The position numbers and the translations under genes are program-made. Shown here piece by piece: positions 34,748 to 43,790 of a stretch of 64,000 nucleotides of DNA (the first letter of the stretch is position 1; each line of letters starts with the position of its first letter). The DNA comes from Acidobacteriota bacterium. Its GTDB lineage: Bacteria > Acidobacteriota > Terriglobia > Terriglobales > Acidobacteriaceae. Under the pieces are notes generated by a model. It was not told where the DNA came from. It made no database searches and saw only the letters and a list, made by a program, of their open reading frames with translations. Location of the stretch: NCBI GenBank assembly GCA_003225055.1, contig QIAU01000144.1, forward strand, positions 1 to 64,000. The letters are read 5' to 3'.

Positions 34748-37495
34748 TTATCCTGATTCGTCCAGCTGTGTCCTCAGTTTATCCCGCAAAATTTTTAATT
34801 CTTCCAGTCGTTTGCGCAACCCCTCTACCACATGCGCCGGCGCCTTGGAGACAAATTGTTCCTTGCCGAGCTGACTCTCCTTGTTTTGAATTTCCTGCTC
34901 GACAGCCTCCAGTTCTTTGTTCAGCCGCTTGCGCTCGGCTTCGACATCAATCTTTCTCTCATAGACCACCTGAACGTCAAACCGCGCCGTGCTGCGAGCT
35001 CCAGTTTGCTTTGCCAGAGAACTTTCCACAAACGCCAGCCGCTCCACGGTGGCCAGCCGCTCCACGGCTCCTCGATTCTGCTCGATCAAGGCCCGCGCCC
35101 CGTTCCCATGAGCGTAAATCTCGATCGGCACGCGGATTCTAGGCTCAATCTTCAGCTCCGCGCGCAGATTGCGCACGCTGACGATCAGGTCCTGCAGCAC
35201 GGCCATATCCGTCTCGGCCGCGAGATTGAACTGCTTCTCGTCCGCTTGCGGATAAGCTGCCAGTGCAATGGACCTCACGGGCGGCCGCCCCTCGTAAATC
35301 GCCTGCCAGATTTCTTCGGTAATAAACGGCATGATGGGATGGAGCAACCGCAGTGCCGCCTCAAACAAGCTCACCAGGTTGCCGCAAGCGACTCGCACTT
35401 CACCGGCAACGGTAGAATTCAGCCGCGGCTTGATGAGTTCCAGATACCAGTCGCAGAACTCTCCCCAGAAAAAGTCGTAAATCCCGTTGGCAGCCTCATG
35501 AAAACGATAATCCTCCAGCTCGCTGGCCACATCACGAGCCACCCGGTTAAACCGGGAAAGAATCCACCGATCTTCCAGGGTCTTCGGCTCAAACCCGGCA
35601 ACTCCCGCTTCCGCACTCGCGGGTGAGGGCGCCCGTGCCACGCCCACACGGTCGATGTTCATGAACATGAAGCGGGCAGCATTCCAGATCTTGTTGGCAA
35701 ACGCGCGATAGCCCTCGGTCCGGCTCTCATTGAATGCGATATCCGTTCCCGGCGCAGCCATAGCGGCCAGTGTGAACCGGGTTGCATCCGTGCCGAAGCG
35801 CTCGATGATTTCCAGTGGATCAATCACGTTGCCCTTAACCTTCGACATCTTCTGCCGCTCGGCATCGCGCACCAGGCCATGGATATACACATGGCGGAAC
35901 GGAACGCGGTCATCTTTTTTCTTATCCGCCCAGCCGCCCGCCTTCTTGATAATCGGATCCTGCTGATGTCCCGCCATAAAGTGGCAGCCGAGCATGATCA
36001 TGCGCGCCACCCAGAAGAACAGGATCTCGTAGGCTGTAATCAGAAGGGTCGTCGGATAGAACACTTCCTGGTCCCGCGTCTTCTCCGGCCAGCCCAGGGT
36101 CGTGAACGGCAGCAGCCCCGACGAGAACCATGTATCGAGCACGTCCGTATCCTGCTGCAGCTCGCTGTTCCCGCAATTCGCACATTGAGTGGGAATCTCG
36201 CGTGCCACCACCATGCTCTTACACTTCCGGCAGTGCCACACCGGAATGCGGTGTCCCCACCACAACTGGCGCGAGATACACCAGTCATAGATGTTGTTCA
36301 TCCAGTTCAGATAAATCTGCCGGTAATTCTCGGGGACAATCGTGATCTCGCCCTTCTCCACCGCCGCGATCGCATGCGCGGCCAGGGGCTTGATCTTCAC
36401 GAACCACTGCGTTGACAGCCGAGGCTCCACTACGGTCCCGCAACGGTCGCACTTGCCCAAAGGAACGACGTAATCCTTTACACCGAGGAGAAAACCCTGA
36501 GCCCGCAAGTCCTCGACAATCTTTTCCCGCGCCGCAAAGCGATCCAGACCCGCATACGCCCCGGCGTTCTCATTCATCCGCGCGTGCTCGTCGATAACTT
36601 CGATCTGCGGCAGGTTGTGGCGCAGCCCCGCCTGAAAGTCATTGGCATCATGCGCCGGAGTAACCTTTACCGCCCCAGTGCCGAATTCCGGCTTTGCCAG
36701 TTCGTCAAGAATGATCGGGATCTGGCGCTTCATTAGCGGCAGTAGAACGCTTTTCCCACGCAGATGCCGATAGCGCTCGTCCGCCTCATTCACCGCCACC
36801 GCCGTGTCGCCGAGCATGGTCTCGGGCCGAGTCGTGGCCACGGTGATGAATTCGTTGCTTCCAATCACCGGATAGCTAATCTCGTACAGCTTGCCCGGAA
36901 CCTCCTCATGCTTGACCTCAAGATCGGAAATCGCCGTCTCGCATCGCGGACACCAGTTCACGATGTACTTCCCGCGATAGATCAGCCCTTCCTCGTACAG
37001 CCGGACAAACACCTCGCGCACCGCCCGCGACAGGTTCTCGTCCATGGTGAAGTATTCCCTGTCCCAGTCCACCGACACCCCCAGCCGCTTCATCTGGTCG
37101 AGAATCGCGCCGCCGTACTCGCGCTTCCACTCCCACACCCGCTCGACGAACCGCTCGCGCCCCAGGTCACGCCGCCTCTTGCCTTCCTTGGCGAGCTGGC
37201 GCTCGACCATCATTTGAGTGGCGATTCCGGCGTGATCGGTTCCGGGCAGCCAAAGCGTGAGAAAACCCCGCATCCGATGCCAGCGCACGATGATGTCCAT
37301 CTGCGTCTGGTTGAGCATGTGTCCCATGTGCAGGCGGCCTGTAACGTTGGGCGGCGGCAGCAGCAGCGTGAACACGGGCCGAGTTTCTCCTGGCCGAGGC
37401 GTGGGCACCGAGAAGAGCTTTTCCTTGATCCAGTATTTGGCCCAGCGCACTTCAATCGCGCCCGGCTCGTACGCTTTGGGAAGATCGTGCGGCAT
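34748..37495 (-). CDS. valS: valyl-tRNA synthetase
   Basis: 915 aa class I synthetase charging tRNA-Val. HIGH box in PPPNVTGRLHMGHMLNQTQM, KMSKS box in RQKMSKVKGNVIDPLEII, an editing (CP1) domain with TTRPETMLGDTAVAV, the WWGHRIPVWHC zinc-finger region, an anticodon-binding domain and a C-terminal coiled coil (about 855-915) are all present. Full length and intact. Confidence 0.97.
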   Translation of the reverse strand: MPHDLPKAYEPGAIEVRWAKYWIKEKLFSVPTPRPGETRPVFTLLLPPPNVTGRLHMGHMLNQTQMDIIVRWHRMRGFLTLWLPGTDHAGIATQMMVERQLAKEGKRRRDLGRERFVERVWEWKREYGGAILDQMKRLGVSVDWDREYFTMDENLSRAVREVFVRLYEEGLIYRGKYIVNWCPRCETAISDLEVKHEEVPGKLYEISYPVIGSNEFITVATTRPETMLGDTAVAVNEADERYRHLRGKSVLLPLMKRQIPIILDELAKPEFGTGAVKVTPAHDANDFQAGLRHNLPQIEVIDEHARMNENAGAYAGLDRFAAREKIVEDLRAQGFLLGVKDYVVPLGKCDRCGTVVEPRLSTQWFVKIKPLAAHAIAAVEKGEITIVPENYRQIYLNWMNNIYDWCISRQLWWGHRIPVWHCRKCKSMVVAREIPTQCANCGNSELQQDTDVLDTWFSSGLLPFTTLGWPEKTRDQEVFYPTTLLITAYEILFFWVARMIMLGCHFMAGHQQDPIIKKAGGWADKKKDDRVPFRHVYIHGLVRDAERQKMSKVKGNVIDPLEIIERFGTDATRFTLAAMAAPGTDIAFNESRTEGYRAFANKIWNAARFMFMNIDRVGVARAPSPASAEAGVAGFEPKTLEDRWILSRFNRVARDVASELEDYRFHEAANGIYDFFWGEFCDWYLELIKPRLNSTVAGEVRVACGNLVSLFEAALRLLHPIMPFITEEIWQAIYEGRPPVRSIALAAYPQADEKQFNLAAETDMAVLQDLIVSVRNLRAELKIEPRIRVPIEIYAHGNGARALIEQNRGAVERLATVERLAFVESSLAKQTGARSTARFDVQVVYERKIDVEAERKRLNKELEAVEQEIQNKESQLGKEQFVSKAPAHVVEGLRKRLEELKILRDKLRTQLDESG

Positions 37496-37811
37496 CAGTT
37501 GAAGTCACAACTGCCAGCGCCAGGGTGTGCTGCTGAGCTCCTGTGTGGCGGGGCAATCTTTTCAGTTTACCTGCCGCTGGAAACGAGGGTCAAACGAGGT
37601 CGGCACCGTCTTGGCACCGTCTCCGCAGGGCAACCCAGCTGCCGGCGCCTGGCCTCTCGTTGGGACCGTGGCCGGACTTTCGTCATGCTTGAATCTTCAC
37701 TTTTCGAGGCTACTATTTTGCCGTGCCAGCGTACGTCAGCAACGACGACGTGACCGGGAGCACCCGCTATTTCGTCTGCGATTTGAGTCATGCCGGTAAG
37801 GAGTTCTTCCA

Positions 37812-39100
37812 TGCGGTTTACTCGCAGATTCGACGTGGCAACGCTCAACCCTACCTGCTTCGCTTCGTGCCAGTCCTGTGGCTCGGGCTCGTGCTTGCAG
37901 TAATGGCGCCCCGGTTGCTTTCGCGCAAGCAGAGGTTAACCAAGACTGCGCTCTCATCGTGCCGCATAATCCGCTGACCGCCAGTGGGCTCGCCACCCCG
38001 TATCAACTGTTGGCCACCAATCCCGCCAACGGTCCATATCATGAAGCCGGCAAGAATCAGTCAGCTTTTGTTCAGGCCGCTATCATCGATAAAGATACAG
38101 GCCAGATTTCGATCTATGGCCCATTGGTCATCGACCGGGGCCCAGCGCCCGCCGTGGCGCCTGTCGTACCGAAGCTGCCAGCACGTCGCATAGTTGCTCT
38201 GTGGTTTGGATTCAACGCCCGGAATCTCTCGCTGGCAGGTTACGGCGACGATTTACGTGAGAACCACTGCCCGGCAATGCTTGAGGCAGTTTGCCTACTG
38301 TAATGCGGTGACTTTGTTTCACGCGGCCGAGGAGCAGAACGAAGACGGTAAGCTGGTTGTGCCACTACTGGGCATTTCACCGAGAGACCGCCGCGTCTGT
38401 CCCAGTGTACGAAGCTTCGCTCATGTCGAGCAGGATCAGAGCGACAACGTCACCCCGATTTACTTGTTCACGAGCAATGGACAAGTCGCCCAAAATAGCG
38501 CCGCCAACCGGACGCAACTAGCAACCTCGGTGGCCAGAGGAAACCCAGTGATAACCGGCTCCTCGACGTGTTCGTCGACCGAGCCCTGGGATGCACGCCC
38601 TGGACCGCGCCTGCCATGGCCGATCCCGGGGCCCAGATTCCCGCGTTACCCCTCAATGAACTGCAAGCAGCCAAGTTTCAAAGACCTCCCATAGCACGGA
38701 CTCCCTTGGGGGACCGGTTTGTTCTCAAGCCGCCCATTACTGGAGTATCAAGCCTCGCTCGGGGTGAACCGGTATCGGCGGGGCGTCTATCAACCGCGTG
38801 CCGATGATGACGACGATGCCAGTACGACGACTTATTGTTGGAATATCCGTCACATACCGACAGCCAAGCTCATCTTGGACCGGCCGTTTTTAACCGCCTT
38901 TCGATCGGTCGAGATCGGTCGACTCAGCCGTGGCCAACAGCCTATTCACGTTTATGGCGCAACGCCCCAAGGCTACGTGGCGACGTATCAGATTCTCGGC
39001 TGCGGGGCGTTGCTGAATCTGCCGGTCAAACGTATCTCTCACCACGGATGCGCAAGGCGTAGCCCTAGCCGTAGATGCCAACATCCAGTGAAAACAGACG
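37812..39100 (+). pseudogene. decayed secreted protein, multiple frameshifts
   Basis: Pieces of one protein can be followed through changing frames: a signal-peptide-like LLRFVPVLWLGLVLA, then QDCALIVPHNPLTASGLATP and IDKDTGQISIYGPLVIDRGP (frame of 37878), then AYCNAVTLFHAAEEQNEDGK and DQDQSDNVTPIYLFTSNGQV (next frame), then DRALGCTPWTAPAMADPGAQ (38568 frame). In-frame stops and further shifts continue to about 39100, ending near TTDAQGVALAVDANIQ. The pieces resemble a secreted hypothetical family of soil acidobacteria; its function is not known to me. At least four lesions make it a pseudogene rather than a sequencing artefact. Confidence 0.75.
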
Positions 39101-39253
39101 GAAGCGGCGACCAGCCAATCTCGCGAGTAAAACGAGGGATTGTCAGCCCCACGTCAGCCCGCATTCTTGTTATTGATATTGAGTCGAGAATCGAGCATAC
39201 GGCACTCGAAAATTTTCCCCCAAAAGGGCGCACGCCAAATTTGGGCGATGAAG

Positions 39254-40670
39254 TCATGCGGCCCGCTTCATTTGATCTGAGCGGCGTTCCCAGAAATCCT
39301 CGAAGCGCCCGCTGAGCTTGCTGCAGCGCAGGGCGATGATGGCGTTTGCGCCCTTTACCGTCCAATGCATGCCCGCCCGCTTGAGCCGGGTGCCGACCAC
39401 CACTTTACAGCCTGCCTCCACCACGCCAGTCGAGGTGCAGCAGCCTTGTTGGTGAAACTTCGGATATCGCATACGGTGTCGATTGTTCCCGATGTAGTGA
39501 ATGCATTCTCGCGCCTCTTTGTATCGGCCGGCGTGGCCATGCAGCGCTTCGACCAGGGATTTCAAGCGACCCGCATCGAGCTCATCATAGCGTGCCTGAA
39601 TCCATATCTTGCCTTCTGAGCTGTCCCCATAAATGACTTTCCCGACCTGGCTGAGGTGTTCTTTGGCATGAAAACGGTCCAGAATCTGCGTGGCTTGGGG
39701 AAATAATTCGCTCGCCGTGTTCCAGATCCAGGCTGATCCATCGCCCAATACCGCCTGACGCTGAGCTGCGGGGAAACCGCGGCGGTTGGCCTCGCGCTGT
39801 ACGCGCGCCGCGAAGTCCGACAGGTCGGGGCTGGTGTCCAGCATGGCTGCACTTTCAATCGCGGCCGAATAGGTGATCGATCCTGCATCGCGTACCGCTT
39901 TGCCTTCCGCATCGCGCGCTTCTGCCGTCCAGATGGTGACCAGCTTGGCTTCGCGGGTTTTAGCCGAGCCGTCTGCTTGCTTGCCCGCGCGATCCTGGAC
40001 TTCTTGAGCGCGCATCGGCACCCCCGTGCCATCCATGCCCAAGTACAGGGTGGGGGTGGCGGGAGCCACTTCGCCTGTCTTTTCCACTGGTTGCTGTTCA
40101 TCGACGGCGATCTCGGCTCCCAGCGCTTCTGCGGCTCGTTCCACCTGCTTGACGCTTACTTCCACTCCCGCCAACTCCTGCAACAGCCCGCTGCTCTCTT
40201 GGAAGCTCACCAGGGCGGCTGCGCTGGCGGTCATGCGCAGAACTCCGGGCGTTAGCGAAAACGATTCCAGCCCTAGCTAGGGCCCGGTCCCGCGGACAGA
40301 ATCCGCTCTCGCATTGCTCACAGTGATAGTAGGCCCGCTGCAGGTGCAGGGGCCCGAGTACGCTCTCGAAGGTCTTGGCGTGGCGGCCATGGTACTTGGC
40401 CGATCCGCCGCAGGGGCAGGGCAGTTCCGGTCCCACAGGATCGCTGGTGTCGGTGTTCAGCCGTTGTTCCAGCGCATGCGCGGCCAAGCGCAAAGCCTGG
40501 CGCCGTGCCGCCATCTCTACCGCTTCCAAATCCAATTCGGCGATCGACTGGCGTCCTAAGAGGTTTTCGATCTCCTGGACGATTTCGTTTTGGAGGTGGC
40601 TTTGGAGCCCCCTTTTTCGGCGGCCTCCGAGGAGGCGGCCGGGGAACTTTCCAGTTGGGCATCCGCCCAT
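39254..40670 (-). pseudogene. ISKra4-family transposase, frameshifted
   Basis: The upstream part (frame of 40670) gives LPCPCGGSAKYHGRHAKTFE, then RAYYHCEQCESGFCPRDRAL, the zinc-finger N-domain of ISKra4 transposases. The downstream part (frame of 40234) gives LYLGMDGTGVPMRAQEVQDR, VLGDGSAWIWNTASELFPQA, ILDRFHAKEHL and GVVEAGCKVVVGTRLKRAG, the catalytic core. Joining them needs a +1 shift near 40271-40285, where CCCTAGCTAGGG, a perfect palindrome, interrupts the expected RDRALxLESFSLTPGV segment. Probably a small insertion or deletion; programmed frameshifting seems unlikely. Confidence 0.8.
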
Positions 40671-40972
40671 CGTTCACAGGCTTCCCGATACCGTTCCACC
40701 TGCTCCTGAAACTTATGCCCTTGCTCAATTTGTTCCCGCGCCAGCTTGGCTTGTTCCGGACTTAGATACCGGGACTGGGTCTTGCCCGCCTTGGGCCGGG
40801 TCAAGCTGTAATAAGGGCCATGACGCGCCTTCGGATCCTGTTGGCAAGGGCAGCTTGCTTTACCGCATTTCATGATGCGCTCGGAGACCGACCCCCGGCG
40901 CATCGGTTTAGGTTGCGACAAACCTGCGGCCAGCTCACGTACGGAGGAAGGTACCTCAGGATTGATCTTCAT
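40556..40972 (-). CDS. DUF6788-like protein, ORF1 of ISKra4 element
   Basis: 138 aa. RRGSVSERIMKCGKASCPCQ and ARHGPYYSLTRPKAGKTQSR show the C-G-K-x-x-C-x-C plus HGPYY layout also seen in the protein at 509-853. A long helical part and a Lys/Ser-rich tail follow. It overlaps the transposase ORF by about 115 bases in another frame, suggesting translational coupling. Probably a nucleic-acid-binding accessory of the element (inference). Confidence 0.7.
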   Translation of the reverse strand: MKINPEVPSSVRELAAGLSQPKPMRRGSVSERIMKCGKASCPCQQDPKARHGPYYSLTRPKAGKTQSRYLSPEQAKLAREQIEQGHKFQEQVERYREACERWADAQLESSPAASSEAAEKGGSKATSKTKSSRRSKTS

Positions 40973-41003
40973 GGATCTATCCTACGGCATATAATGCCGT
41001 AGG

Positions 41004-41462
41004 AAAAGATGGAAAAGAGGCAACTACAGCCTCACACCATTCCTCTGACGTGCACCCCCCCCCAAAAAAACTTTCCCTTGACATCATTCGTGACAAAGGA
41101 GTAATATTCTAGCCGCTCAGCCGAACCTCCGCTCCTCTCTCGCGCTCCAAAGAAGTCCGACTGAACCGGCCTGGGTTCCGATCCCAATGAATCGACGCAG
41201 TGGCCCTCCCCCAGAACGGGCAGGACCTTCCTCCGATCTCCAATCTGAGGTCTTGCCCGTTCATGCAACTTCGCTATGTGAGTTGTTCGCGATTGACTTT
41301 GATGAACTCTGACGGCTCATCCGAGCTGACGACAGTAGCTTCGGGTTGGTTCTTTGGAGCTGCCCACGGCGAAGGAATAATCTCGGTCGGGTTCACTTGC
41401 GGAAGCCATCCTCCCTTGCCCACTTGACCGCTGCCCAAGCGTATACCAGGGCTCCCGCAAAC
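41004..41462. other. 459-base region without a recognised gene
   Basis: Contains a C-run followed by an A-run (about 41056-41070) and the promoter-like site at 41078. Short ORFs on both strands do not look like protein. Nothing else recognised. Confidence 0.4.
41078..41107 (+). promoter_or_regulatory. strong sigma70-like promoter without obvious gene
   Basis: TTGACA (41078-41083) and TAATAT (41102-41107) are separated by 18 bases. The downstream 350 bases hold no convincing ORF on this strand; AAAGGAG lies between the two boxes. It may drive a lost gene or a non-coding RNA. Confidence 0.5.
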
Positions 41463-42008
41463 TCACGCAATCCACCGATCGGCCTCTGTTTCGCGGACGG
41501 TGGCGAGGCGAATGTCGTGGACTACAGGAACAGCCTGACGGCTCATCCTTGTTCTGATGTGGGTGGAAGCGCTCCTCGCACCGGTGACCCCACCCCCCCA
41601 ATCTTGCAGGCAAACCTGCGAAGCGTCATAGACATATCGAAGCCAAAATCTTGCCCGCTCGACTTCGATAACCAATGCCGCCGTCCCGCCGATCACTACG
41701 CCCAGGACCGCGGCCACAAGGTTCCTATAGGTGAACAGGAACGTCATTCCCCCGATTTTGATCGCATGGAGGGAACCGGCGGCCAAAACCGCTCTGCTGG
41801 CCGCACTCGACCGGACCAGGCTCGGAACTACGATTCCGGCGATGAACACAGTCAAGGCCAGCCCGAGGAACAGTTGGACCCGGCAGAGACCTTTTTGCCA
41901 CTTCAGGTTGTCCGCTGTCGGACTCAGGATTTCCAGCAGCGGTCGCCTCCGCGCTTCACCCATCTCGTTTGAAGAATCCATCGCTCCGTTCGTCGCAAAG
42001 AGGTTCAT
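41463..42008 (-). CDS. small two-helix membrane protein
   Basis: About 181 aa. The N-terminal soluble part is followed by two hydrophobic segments (VQLFLGLALTVFIAGIVVPS and a second around LVAAVLGVVIGGTAALVIEV). AAGGAG lies at good spacing before the ATG at 42008, which supports real translation. The C-terminal 60 residues after RFWLRYVYDASQ look less protein-like and may follow a frameshift. Family not recognised. Confidence 0.5.
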   Translation of the reverse strand: MNLFATNGAMDSSNEMGEARRRPLLEILSPTADNLKWQKGLCRVQLFLGLALTVFIAGIVVPSLVRSSAASRAVLAAGSLHAIKIGGMTFLFTYRNLVAAVLGVVIGGTAALVIEVERARFWLRYVYDASQVCLQDWGGGVTGARSASTHIRTRMSRQAVPVVHDIRLATVRETEADRWIA

Positions 42009-42329
42009 GCCCATGCTCCTTCTCGGGTCGTCCGTTCCACTCGACCTGTCTGCTGAATAAGGGAATCGGGGAGCGGGAAAAATGCTGTGGATACCAAAAA
42101 ACTCAATGGGCGAGAGAGGTGGGCACCCCTCGGTTGTTTCCTGCTACAGTTTTAGCAGAGGAGGGCCGCGTTCGTCCTTTGATTTTCAATTACTTCCGGC
42201 AAGTCCGCTCCTTAAGGATTCGCCACTGCCCCGAGGCCAAATCCGGCGCGGGGTCAGGCAGCGACTCCCCACTCGGTGGCATCTCCGGCGCACGGCATTC
42301 TTGATGGGAAGAGGTTCTCATTGCCCACG

Positions 42330-43203
42330 ATGCGAGTATTTACTAGTTTGGCGGCGGCGTCGCTGCTGCTCCTCACGCCCTGTTCGAAGGCCCAGAGCCA
42401 GGCTTCGTGCACGTCAAGTTCAATTTGGCGTATCCGGATGGAGTGAGCATCAAGCCCAATTGAGGCTTGGCAGTAGTCGCCGCAGGATACTGATAAAATC
42501 CAACCGAGACGCCGCTGGCGTTTCTCTTACTCAGGACCGTAGTTGCTGGCTTTGGGAACCGCGAACCACGAGATGCCGCCTCCAGGGTAGCGACTGAAAG
42601 CCTTTGTTCCGCCAGCACCCTCCAAGGCTTCCTTCGACGCGACCGGGATCAACCAATCGAATACGGTGGTCGGAACCACGCGAGCACAACTAACACCACG
42701 CTGCCACCCCGTCCTGAGCGGCATCAACAAGTGGAACGCTATCGTGGACTATATTTACGCAATATTACGCAAATTCCTACAGCGACTTTCCGCCAGCTTT
42801 TAAGTACAAGAATGGCAAGTCTGCGTCGATCAAGTTTTCCTGGCGCGGCAGCGATCATGCCCTCCGCCATCAATTAGCACGGGCCTGGTCGTCGGCACCT
42901 ATGTAGTGGGAGACTTCGAAAGCCCACCTGACGGTTTCATTCTGCAGAATGGCACTTATAAAACCCTGCCCAACAGCGCTCTCCCGACCGACATTAACAA
43001 GTTTGGGACCATGGTCAGCGGGAACGCTATCGTTTACAAGAATGGAGCTACAAGGTCAGTAAAGGCTGCTAGTTCCTATTTGAATGAGAGCAACGTGAAC
43101 GGCATCAACGATGCCGGAATCGTTAACGGCATGGCCAATTTTCAAAGGTGCCATGCCAACAACACCCTTTCACCGGAAAGCGTTCACTGCGAGCCGCCAG
43201 TAG
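42330..43203 (+). pseudogene. decayed secreted HAF-repeat-like protein
   Basis: Starts with a good signal peptide, MRVFTSLAAASLLLLTPCSK, and loses frame soon after. Further pieces are FDATGINQSNTVVGTT (about 42636) and GFILQNGTYKTLPNSALPTD, with SNVNGINDAGIVNGMANFQ (42906 frame), typical of extracellular HAF-type repeats (GINxxGxIVG...GFLxxxGxYTTID). The tail AFTASRQ ends at 43203 in another frame. Several frameshifts and stops show decay. Confidence 0.65.
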
Positions 43204-43382
43204 GCTCACGGAGGAGCCGGCGCCCCCGCCTGTCCGGCCGAACCAAGCTCGGCTCCTGCCCCCTGCTCCGCCACTTTTGTGCAAACAATTACTCATTCCG
43301 CCCTTTGCTCCTTCATAAGCCAAGGCTTTAGGGCCCCGGATTTTGGCAACGGGCGTGCCCCTCGCCACAGTGGATCAGCGCC

Positions 43383-43697
43383 ATGAAGACCACACTATTC
43401 CTGTTCTGCCTTTTTTGTGCCGGAGCGGCGTTTGGACAGTCGACGACCGGCTACGGCGCCTTGAGCAACGAGCCCCAGGTTCTTCAGATGCCCAGCCACC
43501 CGCAACACGCGGCGCAACGGCCGATGGCTGCGGAACAGAGCCTGCTGGAAACCTCAGTCCCGCTTTATGCCCGCGGCCAGAGGCCCTTATGGGACTTCGC
43601 CAAGCCATCTGAACCGATTCCCCTGGGCGATACAGCACGTGCCCTGCGGCAACAACGCGGTATAAGGAAGAAGGCCCGCGTCTTTGTGGAAAATTGA
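43383..43697 (+). CDS. small secreted protein, acidobacterial type
   Basis: 104 aa. A signal peptide (TLFLFCLFCAGAAFGQ) is followed by a compact mature region with LSNEPQVLQMPSHPQHAAQR, AAEQSLLE and RPLWDFAKPSEPIPLGDTAR. The sequence pattern is familiar from small secreted proteins of acidobacteria with no known function. The frame is intact despite the decayed neighbourhood. Confidence 0.65.
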   Translation: MKTTLFLFCLFCAGAAFGQSTTGYGALSNEPQVLQMPSHPQHAAQRPMAAEQSLLETSVPLYARGQRPLWDFAKPSEPIPLGDTARALRQQRGIRKKARVFVEN

Positions 43698-43790
43698 GCT
43701 CGAAATCTTGTATCCCCAGCTTGCAAGGAACGAAAGCTGGGCGACCCGCCGAAGTTTCGGTCAAGTCGATCCAGTCTCGGCCAGCCGCTG

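Larger units (their letters stand above)
39180..41003 (-). mobile_element. ISKra4-family insertion sequence, decayed
   Basis: Contains the DUF6788-like ORF1 and the frameshifted transposase. At the upstream edge a near-perfect palindrome, CCTACGGCAT-ATA-ATGCCGTAGG, lies at 40981-41003. TACGGCA recurs near 39202 at the other side. True ends and target duplication were not fixed. Confidence 0.55.

Noticed and set aside
36764-37753. 329-codon open frame on the plus strand
   Set aside because: Antisense to valS; no start signal or domain.
37567-37848. 94-codon minus-strand frame upstream of valS
   Set aside because: It runs opposite the start of the decayed secreted gene and has no ribosome-binding site or domain.
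40271-40285. Programmed frameshift in the ISKra4 transposase
   Set aside because: The needed shift is +1 at a palindrome rather than a slippery heptamer, and the expected residues are missing; a mutation is simpler.
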